A DNA stretch of 64,000 nt from Pseudomonas sp. PB120 (GCF_009761815.1 NZ_RWIN01000038.1:62001-126000), one strand, 5' to 3'; shown: positions 46,157 to 56,370, numbered from the stretch's first letter. Notes: a model not told the origin generated them from the sequence alone. Numbers and translations: made by a program.

Positions 46157-47881
46157 TTACTTTGCGTCGCCCGTTTCTTCGTCTTCCGCGCCGGGGTAAA
46201 AACCGTGCAGCAGGCGATAGCGATCGAGTCGCACCTGAGCGACTCGTTCCTGCACCTGCGGCCCGGGGAACCCCAACAGCACCAGCGCATGGGAGGCGAG
46301 CATCAGGCTGGATTCGAGCAATTCGGGCACCACTTCGCTGGCACCGGCCGCTTTCAACTCGGGGATCAGGCTGTCGTCCCGGGTGCGGACCAGGATCGGC
46401 ACGGTCGGGTTGATTCGGCGCGCCTCCTGTAGCACTTGCAAGGCGATGTCGGGCTTGTCCACGGCGATGACCATCAGACTCGCGCGCTCCAGCCCCACCG
46501 CGACCAGCAGTTCGCCCCGGTGGGAATCGCCATAGTGCACGCAACTTTCCGCGACCGCGGCTTCCCGAACGCGCACCGGGTCGTTATCCAGCGCGATATA
46601 AGGCTGGTTGGCTTTGAGCAGGATGCGGCCAATGGATTGCCCCACACGACCATAACCACAAATCACCACATGCCCCTGCGCCTCAGCGTTGAGGGCACTG
46701 ATTTCCTCCAGTTTCGCCTCTTCGTTGGGTTTGCGATGCAGGCGTGTGGCGATGCCGGGCGCGGCGCGCAGCAGTGTCGGCGTGACCACCATTGAGCAGA
46801 ACGTCGCTGCCAGCAACAATTTACCCAGGTCAACGGGCAGCAGGTTGTTCAGCTGCATTTGCGACATCAAGGCAAAACAGAACTCGCCGCCCTGGGCCAA
46901 TGCGAGGCCGCTGCGCCAGGCGGTTTCACTGTCGCTGCCGCGCAACTTGACCAGCAAGGCGACCACACAGCCCTTGATCAGCAGCAAACCCACGGTCAGC
47001 GCGAGGATCAGCAGGCCGTGACTGACAAACAATCGCAAGTCGATCAGCATGCCGATACTGATGAAGAACACGCCAAGCAAAATGTCGCGGAACGGGCGCA
47101 GGTCTGCCTCGATCTGGTGCCGGTAATGGCTTTCCCCCAGCAGCATGCCGGCGAGAAAGGCGCCCAGGGCAGGGGAGAGACCAATCAAGTGCGTCAGCCC
47201 GGCCGTCAGCAGCACGATCACCAGCGCCAGCAGTACGAACAGTTCAGCGGAACGTGCCGCGGCCACTTCATGGAACAGCCGTGGCAACACCCAGCGACTG
47301 GCCAATGACAGGCCAACGAACAACACCACGGTCTTGCCCAGCGTCAGGGGCAACGCCCAATACCAGGCTTGCTCGCTGTTGCCGGCAAACACGGGGACCA
47401 TCGTCAGCAGCAACACCGCCACCACATCCTGGAACAGCAACACGCCGATTGCGTTCTGGCCGTGGCTGCTGAAAATCTCGCCGAGGCTGACCAGTTCTTT
47501 GCTGACAATGGCGGTCGATGACAACGCCAGGCCGCCACCGAGTAAAAACGCAGGCGCGGGGGGCATGCCGATCAGCATCAGAATGGCGCCCAGCACGCCA
47601 CCGGACACCACCACTTGAAGGCTGCCGAGGCCAAACACCACACGCCGCAGCGCGATCATTTTCGACAACGAAAACTCCAGCCCCAGGGAAAACAGCAAAA
47701 AAACCACGCCCAGTTCCGCGAGCAGTGGCAACGCTTCACTGTCGTGTACCCAGCCGAAGGCCGTCGGCCCAACGATCAGCCCCACGCAGAGATAGCCCAG
47801 CACCGGCGGCAAGCGCAGACGATGGAACACGGAAATGACGACCAGGGAAGCGGTGAGGATGATCAACAGGCTGACGAACAT
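46157..47881 (-). CDS. CPA2-family K+/H+ antiporter with TrkA-N (RCK) domain (KefB-like)
   Basis: A 574-aa antiporter starting at ATG 47881 with GGAGC upstream; the open frame extends 49 codons further with no better start. The N-terminal 370 residues are a 12-13-helix Na_H_exchanger domain (LGYLCVGLIVGPTAFGW, LFLFSLGLEFSLSKM, AFLAGMLLGESHYRHQIEADL). The C-terminal RCK domain (HVVICGYGRVGQSIG, with LDNDPVRV) binds a nucleotide. KefB/KefC-like proteins extrude K+ and are gated by glutathione adducts. It converges with the acyl-CoA ligase gene, 22 bases away, without a terminator between. Confidence 0.9.
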   Translation of the reverse strand: MFVSLLIILTASLVVISVFHRLRLPPVLGYLCVGLIVGPTAFGWVHDSEALPLLAELGVVFLLFSLGLEFSLSKMIALRRVVFGLGSLQVVVSGGVLGAILMLIGMPPAPAFLLGGGLALSSTAIVSKELVSLGEIFSSHGQNAIGVLLFQDVVAVLLLTMVPVFAGNSEQAWYWALPLTLGKTVVLFVGLSLASRWVLPRLFHEVAAARSAELFVLLALVIVLLTAGLTHLIGLSPALGAFLAGMLLGESHYRHQIEADLRPFRDILLGVFFISIGMLIDLRLFVSHGLLILALTVGLLLIKGCVVALLVKLRGSDSETAWRSGLALAQGGEFCFALMSQMQLNNLLPVDLGKLLLAATFCSMVVTPTLLRAAPGIATRLHRKPNEEAKLEEISALNAEAQGHVVICGYGRVGQSIGRILLKANQPYIALDNDPVRVREAAVAESCVHYGDSHRGELLVAVGLERASLMVIAVDKPDIALQVLQEARRINPTVPILVRTRDDSLIPELKAAGASEVVPELLESSLMLASHALVLLGFPGPQVQERVAQVRLDRYRLLHGFYPGAEDEETGDAK

Positions 47882-48163
47882 AAAAGCTCCGTGGCGGCGC
47901 TGATCGCTCAAGCGAAGCGACAGCCAGTCGCAAACACTGTGCGAATGAGGTTCAAGGCGAACGTTCTGCGTCGGTACTGGCAGGAGTGTAGTCGGCACAG
48001 ATGGCAGGGCCAGGTTTGTGCGCGACATCGCAGCAGCAAAATCGTTTCAAACTACACTCATAGGGGGCTGGAAAAGACAGCCTCAAAAATTCGCCGGGTG
48101 GCGACTCATGACCCCGGCCTCAAAGGACACAACAGCGGCTTTTGACCTGCCAGGGTTGGACGC

Positions 48164-48826
48164 ATGGACAGTAGTGAAGAACAGAAACCTGCCCGAGTGC
48201 TCGACCCGGTCGAGCGCGTCACGGAGGTGATATTCGGCCTCCTCATGGCGATGACCTTCACCGGAACGATCAGCGTGGTCACCGCTGACCGGGAAGCGGA
48301 ACGCCTGATGATGATCGCCGCCCTCGGCTGCAACCTCGCCTGGGGGCTCGCCGACGCGGTGATGTACCTGTTACGAGCGCTGATCGAGCGCACCCGCAAC
48401 CGTACGCTGCTCGCCACGGTGCGCAGCGGCGCGGACGAGGCCACCGGGCGGGCGCTCGTTGCGGATGCACTGCCTGCGCGTCTCGCGTCAGCGGCCGGCG
48501 CCGACGGGCTCGAATTGCTGCGCCGCCGCCTGGTCGAGGCACCCGCTACACCGAGGCTGCCGCGCCTGACGCTGGACGATTTCAAAGGGGCACTCGGTGT
48601 TTTTCTGTTGGTCGTGCTCGCCACGTTTCCGCTTGTCGTGCCGTTTCTGTTGCTCGAGGACACAAACCTTGCCGTGCGCATTTCCAACCTGATTGGCCTC
48701 GCGGTGCTGTTTGTGGCGGGCTGGATGCTGGCGCGCTACGCCGGCGCAAAACCGTGGCAAGGGGCGATTGTGCTGACCATCACCGGTGCGCTGCTGATCG
48801 CCGCGATCATCGCGCTGGGCGGATAA
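48164..48826 (+). CDS. VIT/CCC1-like membrane protein (unassigned)
   Basis: A 220-aa protein with an acidic N terminus and about five hydrophobic segments: a pair near residues 22-75, then a hydrophilic region (about 80-145), then three near 147-220. It resembles the VIT1/CCC1 family of metal-ion carriers in its opening (VERVTEVIFGLLMAMTFTG). I cannot confirm the metal ligands. It is 85 bases upstream of ppk2 on the same strand. The 282-base divergent gap before it holds only promoter-like AT-rich stretches, with no strong dyad. Confidence 0.55.
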   Translation: MDSSEEQKPARVLDPVERVTEVIFGLLMAMTFTGTISVVTADREAERLMMIAALGCNLAWGLADAVMYLLRALIERTRNRTLLATVRSGADEATGRALVADALPARLASAAGADGLELLRRRLVEAPATPRLPRLTLDDFKGALGVFLLVVLATFPLVVPFLLLEDTNLAVRISNLIGLAVLFVAGWMLARYAGAKPWQGAIVLTITGALLIAAIIALGG

Positions 48827-48910
48827 AAAGCCTGCATCTCGAAGCGCCTGCAACCGGCGCTCTAAGGTCGTTCTGTCGTTAATCAGTGACAACATGCGTG
48901 AGGTCTGGTC

Positions 48911-49732
48911 ATGGCAAAGGAAAAAAAGGGCACTGCAAAGGGGCGCTCCACGGAAGGCGCGAAACTGAAGAACAAGGACTACCTTGAGCAGTTGCGCCGG
49001 CTGCACGTCGAGCTGGTCAAGTTGCAGGAGTGGGTCAAATTCAAAGGCATCAAGATCTGCATTGTCTTTGAGGGTCGCGACGGTGCCGGCAAGGGCGGGA
49101 CGATCAAGGCCCTTACCGAACGGGTGAGCCCGCGGGTCTTTCGCGTGGTGGCTTTGCCGGCGCCCACCGACCGCGAAAAGAGCCAGATGTATGTGCAACG
49201 CTACTTGCCGCACCTGCCTGCCGCTGGCGAAGTGGTGATCTTTGATCGCAGCTGGTACAACCGCGCGGGCGTTGAACGTGTGATGGGGTTCTGCACCGAA
49301 GAACAAGCCGTCGCTTTCCTCAAGTCTTTGCCGCTGGTGGAACACGCCATCGTCAACTCGGGCGTCATCCTGCTCAAGTATTGGCTGGAGGTCAGCCCCG
49401 AGGAACAGACCCGCCGGCTCGAAGCACGCATCAAGGATGGCCGCAAAATCTGGAAGCTGACCCCCATGGACCTCAAGTCCTACAGCCGCTGGTATGACTA
49501 CTCGCGCGCACGAGACGAGATGTTCAAGGCCTCCGATTCCGAATTCGCGCCCTGGCTGGTCGCCGACTCGAACGACAAGCGCCGGGCCCGCCTCAACATC
49601 ATTACCGACTTGCTCAGCCGCATCCCCTACAAAGATGTGCCACGGGAAAAAGTGATCTTGCCCAAGCGGCAGAAACCGGGTGGCTATCGTGACCCGGATT
49701 ATCCGTTCCGGCGTATCCCTGAAAAATTCTGA
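48911..49732 (+). CDS. ppk2: Polyphosphate kinase 2
   Basis: A 273-aa PPK2-family enzyme that transfers phosphate between polyphosphate and nucleotides. The P-loop GRDGAGKGGT (55-64) and FDRSWYNRAG (111-120) are complete, and a basic lid region is at residues 200-240. Single-domain members of this length are class I or III and phosphorylate GDP/ADP or AMP; which applies here cannot be told. It starts with ATG 48911 and precedes the SulP gene by 30 bases. Neighbours suggest a phosphate or ion stress group. Confidence 0.93.
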   Translation: MAKEKKGTAKGRSTEGAKLKNKDYLEQLRRLHVELVKLQEWVKFKGIKICIVFEGRDGAGKGGTIKALTERVSPRVFRVVALPAPTDREKSQMYVQRYLPHLPAAGEVVIFDRSWYNRAGVERVMGFCTEEQAVAFLKSLPLVEHAIVNSGVILLKYWLEVSPEEQTRRLEARIKDGRKIWKLTPMDLKSYSRWYDYSRARDEMFKASDSEFAPWLVADSNDKRRARLNIITDLLSRIPYKDVPREKVILPKRQKPGGYRDPDYPFRRIPEKF

Positions 49733-49762
49733 CGGACGCTTCCCCAAAGGAGCTCGAAACCC

Positions 49763-51553
49763 ATGAGTGATTCGGATACGTCGCCGTCCGTCCCGGAAGC
49801 TGGCCGGATTGCGCACAGGGCGAAGGGCAACGAGCAAACCGGCTGGGTTCGTTGGCTGCCGGGGCTGCAAACGCTGCGCGGGTACAAAGCCGCCTGGTTG
49901 CAGCACGATATTGTCGCGGGGCTGGTGCTGACCACGATGCTGGTGCCGGTCGGTATCGCCTATGCAGTGGCATCGGGGGTACCGGGTATCTATGGCCTCT
50001 ATGCAACCATCATTCCGCTGCTGGCCTACGCGCTGTTCGGGCCAAGCCGGATTCTGGTGCTGGGGCCGGACTCCTCGCTGGCCGCCGTCATCCTGGCGGT
50101 GGTCTTGCCGCTGTCCGGTGGTGATCCACAACGCGCGGTGGCGCTGGCCGGCATGATGGCGATCGTTTCGGGGGCTGTGTGCATCCTCGCTGGCGTGGCG
50201 CGTTTGGGCTTCGTCACCGAGTTGCTGTCCAAGCCGATCCGCTACGGCTACATGAACGGCATTGCGCTGACCGTGTTGATCAGCCAGCTGCCGAAGTTTT
50301 TCGGCTTTTCGATCCAGACTGACGGCCCGCTGAGAAACCTGTGGGCCATTGCCACCGCGGTGATGCAGGGAAAAACCAACTGGGTCACGTTCGCGATCGG
50401 TGCCGCCACACTGGCGGTGATCCTGTTGCTCAAGGACAAAAAACGCGTGCCGGGCATCCTGATTGCGGTGGCGGGTGCCACGGTCGCGGTGGGTGTGCTG
50501 GGGCTGACGGCGCACAATGTGGCGGTGCTCGGTTCGCTGCCACAAGGCCTGCCGGCGTTCGCCATTCCGCTGATCACCTTCGACGATATCGTCCCGGTCG
50601 TGCTTGGCGGTTGTGCGGTGGCGCTGGTGTCGTTTGCCGACACCAGCGTGCTGTCCCGGGTGTATGCGGCACGCACCCGAACCTATGTCGACCCGAATCA
50701 GGAAATGGTCGGACTTGGCGTCGCCAACCTGGCCGCCGGGTTGTTCCAGGGCTTCCCGATCAGCAGCAGTTCATCGCGCACACCGGTGGCTGAGGCGGCC
50801 GGCGCCAGGACGCAACTGACCGGAGTCGTCGGCGCGTTGGCGGTGGCCATATTGCTGCTTGTCGCACCGGACCTGCTGCAAAACCTGCCCACCAGCGCCT
50901 TGGCGGCTGTCGTGATCGCCTCGGCCATTGGCCTGATCGAGGTCGCGGACCTGCGACGGATCTATCGCATCCAGCGCTGGGAATTCTGGCTGTCTATCGT
51001 GTGTACGGTCGGTGTCGCCGTGTTGGGCGCCATTCAGGGCATTGGCCTGGCCATCGTGATTGCGGTGATCGAGTTCCTGTGGGATGCGTGGCGTCCGTAT
51101 TCGGCGGTACTGGGTCGCGCTGACGGTGTGCAGGGCTATCACGACCTCAAGCGTTATCCGCACGCTCGCGTTATGCCTGGCCTGGTGCTGTTTCGCTGGG
51201 ATGCGCCGTTGTTTTTCGCCAACGCCGAGCTGTTCAATGATCAAGCGCTTAACGCGGTCGCGACATCGCCTACGCCCGTGAAATGGCTGGTGGTTGCAGC
51301 AGAGCCGATCACCAGCGTGGACGTGACGTCCGCCGACATGCTGATGGAACTGGACGAAACCCTGCGCGCAGCCGGTATCAAGTTGTGCGTGGCCGAGATG
51401 AAAGACCCCGTGAAGGACAAGTTGAAGCGATTCGGTGTATTCGAGCGGTTGGGCGAAGCGGCGTTTTTTCCAACGATTGGCGTCGCGGTCAATCGTTATC
51501 TGAAGTTGCATCCGGTGGAGGGGGCGAAAGTGCAGGACGAGGATCGCGATTAG
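49763..51553 (+). CDS. SulP-family anion permease with STAS domain
   Basis: A 596-aa inner-membrane carrier. The transmembrane part has ten or more helices with the family signatures MLVPVGIAYAVASGVPGIYGLY and SRTPVAEAAGARTQL (near residue 340). The C-terminal STAS domain (about 450-575) starts at GLVLFRWDAPLFFANAEL. Members carry sulfate, bicarbonate or dicarboxylates; the substrate here is not determined. It starts ATG 49763 with AAGGAGC upstream. It ends before a convergent REPIN. Confidence 0.92.
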   Translation: MSDSDTSPSVPEAGRIAHRAKGNEQTGWVRWLPGLQTLRGYKAAWLQHDIVAGLVLTTMLVPVGIAYAVASGVPGIYGLYATIIPLLAYALFGPSRILVLGPDSSLAAVILAVVLPLSGGDPQRAVALAGMMAIVSGAVCILAGVARLGFVTELLSKPIRYGYMNGIALTVLISQLPKFFGFSIQTDGPLRNLWAIATAVMQGKTNWVTFAIGAATLAVILLLKDKKRVPGILIAVAGATVAVGVLGLTAHNVAVLGSLPQGLPAFAIPLITFDDIVPVVLGGCAVALVSFADTSVLSRVYAARTRTYVDPNQEMVGLGVANLAAGLFQGFPISSSSSRTPVAEAAGARTQLTGVVGALAVAILLLVAPDLLQNLPTSALAAVVIASAIGLIEVADLRRIYRIQRWEFWLSIVCTVGVAVLGAIQGIGLAIVIAVIEFLWDAWRPYSAVLGRADGVQGYHDLKRYPHARVMPGLVLFRWDAPLFFANAELFNDQALNAVATSPTPVKWLVVAAEPITSVDVTSADMLMELDETLRAAGIKLCVAEMKDPVKDKLKRFGVFERLGEAAFFPTIGVAVNRYLKLHPVEGAKVQDEDRD

Positions 51554-51603
51554 ACAGCCGTATGACTGTTCACCTCAGCAAATCTGAAAGCAGTCGAAAT
51601 CTC

Positions 51604-51706
51604 TGTGGCGAGGGAGCTTGCTCCCGCTGGACTGCGTAGCAGGCCCCATTTTTCAGGGAAAAGCGGGCCGCTACGCGCCCCAGCGGGAGCAAGCTCCCTC
51701 GCCACA
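51604..51706. repeat. REPIN of a second REP family
   Basis: The REP here is GTGGCGAGGGAGCTTGCTCC, extended to CCGCTGG, with its perfect inverted copy at 51680-51706. It differs from the GTAGGAGCGAGC family in the rest of the window, so two REP classes coexist. It lies between the convergent SulP (+) and efflux lipoprotein (-) genes. Confidence 0.92.
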
Positions 51707-51728
51707 ATGGGGATGTGCCCAAAAATCC

Positions 51729-53159
51729 TTATTGCCGAGGCTTTTCAACCGCCGTCAGCTGGTCCGCCTCGGCCACCCAACCGCCGCCAGTGGCCTTGTA
51801 CAAATCAATCATCGAGGTAAACACCGTGGCTCGGGTGCGGGTGTAATTCAGCTCGGCATCAAACAGACTGCGCTCGGCGTCGAGGACTTCGATGTAGCTG
51901 GTGTAGCCGTTGTCATAACGCAACCGCGCGTACCGCGCGTAAGTGCGCAGTGCCTCGACCTGCCGGTCCTGGGAGGCCATTTGCTCGCGGGATTTAGTGG
52001 AGGCGATCAAGGCGTTTTCCACGTCCCTGAACGCCGATTGAATCGACTGCTGGTAGCTCAGCAAGGCTTGTTTCTGGAAGGCTTCGGCCTGTTGCACTTG
52101 GCCGGCGATTCCACCAGCGGTGAAGATCGGCATGCTTGCGGCCAGGCCATAAGACCACGTAGCGGCGGGCCCGGTGAACAGGTCCGAGAGTTGATTGCTG
52201 ACGGAACCCAGCAGCCCGGTGAGGGAAATGGTCGGGAAGTACTGGGCCTTGGCGGCACCGATTTGCGCGTTGGCTGAAATCAGATTCAGCTCGGCCTGGC
52301 GCAGGTCGGGACGTCGTTCCAGCAAATCAGAGGGCAACCCGGCCGGCACCGATGGCAGCGCCAGTTGGCCAAGATCGCGTCCGCGAATGATCGGTCCTGG
52401 ATTACGGCCCAGCAGCACGGCCAGTGCGTTTTCCTGTTGCGCCACCAGAGGTTCGAATTGCGCAACCGAGGCCAGGGTGCGCTCGTACTCCGACTGGTTC
52501 TGCGCCAGCTCCATCTCGGAAATGGTGCCGGCCCCGTAGCGCAGTTTGAAAATCTCGTAGGAATCGCCCCGCACCTTGGCAGTCGTGCGGGCAATTTCCA
52601 GTTCCCGATCAAGGTCACGCAGGGTGACGTAACTTGAGGCCACCGACGACACCAGGCTAAGGATCACGGTCCGGCGGCCTTCCTCCGACGCCAGCAGATC
52701 GGCGCGTGCAGATTCGTTCAGCCGGCGCAGGCGACCCCAGACATCCAGCTCCCAATTCACATTAAGCACGGCCTGGTAGTTGTTGAACACCGGGTCGACG
52801 GACGGGTCCAGCGGGACCGGGCCGTTGTCCCGAGGCGAGCGGGTGCGCTGGCCTTGCGCGCCGAGGCCGACTTGCGGAAACAACAGCGAACGCGTTTCGC
52901 CATAGCGGCCCTGGAACTGTTCGACCCGTGCCGCCGCAATCTTGATGTCTTTGTTTTCCTGCAGCGCGATGCGGATCAAGTCATTGAGCACCGGGTCCTG
53001 GAACTGCTCCCACCACAGCGTATTGGAAAGATTCTTCGCTTCCTTGTCCGCATAACGATACGCCGCCGGGGTGTCGATCTCAGGATGTTGGTAATCCGGG
53101 CCGACCATGCAACCCACGAGGCCAAGGCACAGCAACAGCGGGAGAGGGGATCTGTACAT
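51729..53159 (-). CDS. OprM-family outer-membrane lipoprotein of an RND pump
   Basis: A 476-aa TolC-type duct protein. The start is ATG 53159, with lipobox LVGC giving an 18-residue signal; the upstream in-frame extension (to 53192) lies within the permease 3' end and lacks a ribosome site. The double-repeat helical pattern and QRTRSPRDN-type spacers match the family. It is the last gene of the RND tripartite operon. A gap of one base follows the permease stop (TGA-G-ATG), and GAGGGGG inside the permease end is its ribosome site. Confidence 0.9.
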   Translation of the reverse strand: MYRSPLPLLLCLGLVGCMVGPDYQHPEIDTPAAYRYADKEAKNLSNTLWWEQFQDPVLNDLIRIALQENKDIKIAAARVEQFQGRYGETRSLLFPQVGLGAQGQRTRSPRDNGPVPLDPSVDPVFNNYQAVLNVNWELDVWGRLRRLNESARADLLASEEGRRTVILSLVSSVASSYVTLRDLDRELEIARTTAKVRGDSYEIFKLRYGAGTISEMELAQNQSEYERTLASVAQFEPLVAQQENALAVLLGRNPGPIIRGRDLGQLALPSVPAGLPSDLLERRPDLRQAELNLISANAQIGAAKAQYFPTISLTGLLGSVSNQLSDLFTGPAATWSYGLAASMPIFTAGGIAGQVQQAEAFQKQALLSYQQSIQSAFRDVENALIASTKSREQMASQDRQVEALRTYARYARLRYDNGYTSYIEVLDAERSLFDAELNYTRTRATVFTSMIDLYKATGGGWVAEADQLTAVEKPRQ

Positions 53160-53160
53160 C

Positions 53161-56100
53161 TCAATCCCCCTCATGCCGGTTTTGCGCAGCACCGTCGGGA
53201 AGCTGCCCTGGCGATGGCAATTCTTTCGGTTGAACGACCGTGTCGGGTTTGTCCTTTTCGCCGAACATCCTTTCCACCAGGTAGTAGAACAGCGGGATGA
53301 AGAAGATCGCGATCACGGTCGCCGCCAGCATGCCGCCAATCACCCCCGTACCGATGGAGTGCCGACTGTTTTCCGAGGCGCCGACGGCAATGGCCAACGG
53401 CACGCACCCGAGGATGAACGCCAGGGACGTCATCACGATCGGGCGCAAGCGTTCCTTTGCGGCGGTCATGGCGGCATCGTAGGCGGACATGCCGTTTTCG
53501 CGGTTGAGCACCGCAAACTCGAAGATCAGGATCGCATTCTTGGCGGCCAGGGCCACCAGCATGGTCAAGCCGATCTGGAAGTAGACGTCATTGCTCAAGC
53601 CTCGGAGCAAGACCGCCAGCAGCGCACCAAACAAGGCAAAGGGCACCGCCAGCAGTACGCCGACGGGGAGGGACCATTTTTCGTATTGCGCCGCGAGGAT
53701 CAGGAACACCATCACCAGGCCAAAGATGAACACCTGGGAAGACGCACCGCCGCTTTTCTTCTCCTCGAAGGCCTCGCCACTCAAGGCCAGGGCGTAGTCA
53801 TTGGTCATGATTTCGGCGCTGATTTCTTCCAGCGCCTTGAGCGCCTGGCCGGAACTGTAGCCGGGTGCCGCGTTGGCCGTGAGTTTGACCGCCGGGAAGT
53901 TGTTGAAACGGGTGAGCAGGTCGGGCCCGGTGACATAGCGGGTGGTCAGCAGCGCTTTGAGGGGTACCATCTCCATCGTCTTGCTGCGCACGTAGATTTG
54001 TTGCAGGTCCTCGGCCTTCAGGCGATAGATCGGCTCAGCTTGCAGGATGACCTGCCACAGCCGACTGAATTTGTTGAACTGCGAGACATACAGCGAACCG
54101 AACATGGTCTGCATGGTGCTGTAGACATCCTCCACGGGCACCCCAAGGGTTTCCGCTTTTTCCCGGTCGACGTCGACCATCAGTTGTCGCGAGAACACGT
54201 TGAAGGTTGAGGTGACGGCGCCGAGTTCCGGGCGTTGCTTGGCTTTTGCCACGAGGGTCGAGACCAGTTCGGCCAATTGGCCCACGCTGGCATCACCCTT
54301 GCTCTGGACCCAGACCTCCATGCCGCCGGTGGTGCCCAAACCGGGAATGGAGGGCGGGTTGACCGGCAAAATGATCCCGCTCTGAATTGTGGAGAATTCG
54401 CGGGCCGATTTCTGTATCACCGCAGGAGCGCTTTGAGCCTTGATGGTTTCGTCGTCCTTGTAGCGCTCCTCGAAATCCTTGAAGCCGACGAAAACGGTCG
54501 CGGCATTGTTCTTGTTCTGGCCGTCCAGCAGGCTGTAGCCATTGACGATGGCGACGCCTTCGACGGCCTCATCGTTCATGTAGAAGTCACTCGCTATTTT
54601 GCCCACCTCGCCGGTCCGGTCCAGGCTCGCGGCATCGGGCATGATCACGGCGCCGAGCAGGTAGCCCTGGTCTTCCGGTGGCAGGAACGCACTCGGTATT
54701 CGCTGCGCCATCAACAGAATCAGCACGATCATGCCGGCGAAGAGCAACAGCGCGAGTACGAAGCGCTTGATCATGAACGCGACCGAACGGGAGTAGCCTT
54801 CGGTCATGCGCTCGAAACTGCGTTCGAACCAGCGGAAGAACCTGTTTTTATCGCCGTGTTGAGGTTTGAGCAGCAGTGCCGCCAGGGCCGGCGACAAGGT
54901 CAGGGCGACCACGCCGGAGATCACCACGGAAATGGCAATGGTGATCGCGAACTGTTTATAGAGCTGGCCGGTGATGCCGCCCATGAATGCCACCGGAATG
55001 AACACGGCGCACAGCACCAGCACGATGGCCACCACCGGCCCCGCGACTTCATCCATGGCGCGCTTGGCGGCGTCCTTGGGCGTCATCTTGTGGACGTGCA
55101 TGTTGCGTTCGACGTTTTCGATCACCACGATGGCGTCGTCCACCACGATACCAATGGCCAAAACCATGCCGAACAGCGTCAGCATGTTCACGGAAAACCC
55201 CAGGGCCGACATGCCGATGAAGGTACCGACAATCGACACCGGCACCGCCAGCACCGGAATCAGCGTGGCACGCAGGCTCTGCAGGAAGATGTAGACCACC
55301 ACGACCACCAGCACCAACGCTTCGAAGAAGGTGTGAATCACCTCGGAAATCGAGGCGCGGGTAAAAGCGGTGGTGTCCATCACGATCTTGTATTCGATGC
55401 CCTCGGGGAACGTCTGCTTCATTTGCGCCAGGGTCGAGGTCACCGCCTTGGACACATCAAGCGCGTTGGCGCCGGGTTGTTGATACACCGCGATCAGCGT
55501 CGCGGGACGACCCTGGTAGGTGCTGCGCAGCGAGTAGTCTTTTTGCCCGAGTTCGGCGCGACCGATGTCCTTGAGGCGGACGATGGCGGCCCCACCGTTG
55601 GTGGCACGCAGGATGATGTTTTCGAATTCCGCGGGTTCGGTCAGGCGTCCCTTGGTCGTCACGGCAAACGACTGCTCCACGGCCTGCCCGGTGGGCGATT
55701 GGCCGACGCGGCCGACGGCGAATTGCTGGTTCTGGTTGGCCACGGCTTTCTGCACATCGGCGGCGGTGATGCCCAATTGGGCCATGCGATCCGGTTTGAG
55801 CCAGATGCGCATCGCATAGTCCGGCGTGCCGAAGATGGCAGCCTGGTTGGCGCCCGGTATGCGCTTGATCGCATCCAGAATATAGAGGTTGGCGTAGTTG
55901 GCGACGTAGGTGCTGTCATAGCGGTCGCCGGCGGAATACACGGCGAGGATCATCATGAACGCCGAGGATTTTTTCTGCACCTGGATGCCCTGGCTCTGCA
56001 CGGCGGAGGGCAGTTGCGGCAGGGCCAGGTTGACCCGGTTTTGCACGTCCACCTGCGCCAGGGACGGGTCGGTACCGATCTCGAAGAATACGTTGAGGGT

Positions 56101-56370
56101 CATGTTGCCCGTCGCGGAACTCGACGAGTTCATGTAGATCATGTTGTCGGCGCCGTTGACCTGCTGCTCGATGGGCGCGGCGACGTTATTCGCCACGACC
56201 TGCGCGTCCGCCCCGGGGTAAGTGGCGGCCACGGTGATTTGCGGTGGCGTGATGTCCGGGTATTGGGCGACGGGCAGACTAAGCATGGCCACGGCGCCGG
56301 CCAGGGTAATGATGATCGAGATCACCGAGGCAAAAATGGGGCGGTCGATGCAGTAGTGGGAAATGCTCAT
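53161..56370 (-). CDS. RND drug efflux permease, HAE1 type
   Basis: A 1,069-aa inner-membrane pump of the AcrB/MexB class (about 1,030-1,070 aa). The N terminus reads DRPIFASVISIIITLAGAVAML, and the proton-relay acidic pair is in VVDDAIVVIENVERN. The two large periplasmic loops bear the usual porter repeats. It takes up hydrophobic drugs or solvents from the inner membrane and periplasm and passes them to the lipoprotein duct. It overlaps the adaptor stop by four bases (ATGA). The substrate profile cannot be told from sequence alone. Confidence 0.95.
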   Translation of the reverse strand: MSISHYCIDRPIFASVISIIITLAGAVAMLSLPVAQYPDITPPQITVAATYPGADAQVVANNVAAPIEQQVNGADNMIYMNSSSSATGNMTLNVFFEIGTDPSLAQVDVQNRVNLALPQLPSAVQSQGIQVQKKSSAFMMILAVYSAGDRYDSTYVANYANLYILDAIKRIPGANQAAIFGTPDYAMRIWLKPDRMAQLGITAADVQKAVANQNQQFAVGRVGQSPTGQAVEQSFAVTTKGRLTEPAEFENIILRATNGGAAIVRLKDIGRAELGQKDYSLRSTYQGRPATLIAVYQQPGANALDVSKAVTSTLAQMKQTFPEGIEYKIVMDTTAFTRASISEVIHTFFEALVLVVVVVYIFLQSLRATLIPVLAVPVSIVGTFIGMSALGFSVNMLTLFGMVLAIGIVVDDAIVVIENVERNMHVHKMTPKDAAKRAMDEVAGPVVAIVLVLCAVFIPVAFMGGITGQLYKQFAITIAISVVISGVVALTLSPALAALLLKPQHGDKNRFFRWFERSFERMTEGYSRSVAFMIKRFVLALLLFAGMIVLILLMAQRIPSAFLPPEDQGYLLGAVIMPDAASLDRTGEVGKIASDFYMNDEAVEGVAIVNGYSLLDGQNKNNAATVFVGFKDFEERYKDDETIKAQSAPAVIQKSAREFSTIQSGIILPVNPPSIPGLGTTGGMEVWVQSKGDASVGQLAELVSTLVAKAKQRPELGAVTSTFNVFSRQLMVDVDREKAETLGVPVEDVYSTMQTMFGSLYVSQFNKFSRLWQVILQAEPIYRLKAEDLQQIYVRSKTMEMVPLKALLTTRYVTGPDLLTRFNNFPAVKLTANAAPGYSSGQALKALEEISAEIMTNDYALALSGEAFEEKKSGGASSQVFIFGLVMVFLILAAQYEKWSLPVGVLLAVPFALFGALLAVLLRGLSNDVYFQIGLTMLVALAAKNAILIFEFAVLNRENGMSAYDAAMTAAKERLRPIVMTSLAFILGCVPLAIAVGASENSRHSIGTGVIGGMLAATVIAIFFIPLFYYLVERMFGEKDKPDTVVQPKELPSPGQLPDGAAQNRHEGD

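Noticed and set aside
48488-50545. Long minus-strand open frame opposite PPK2 and SulP
   Set aside because: PPK2 and SulP motifs are intact on the plus strand; this frame is a codon-bias artefact.
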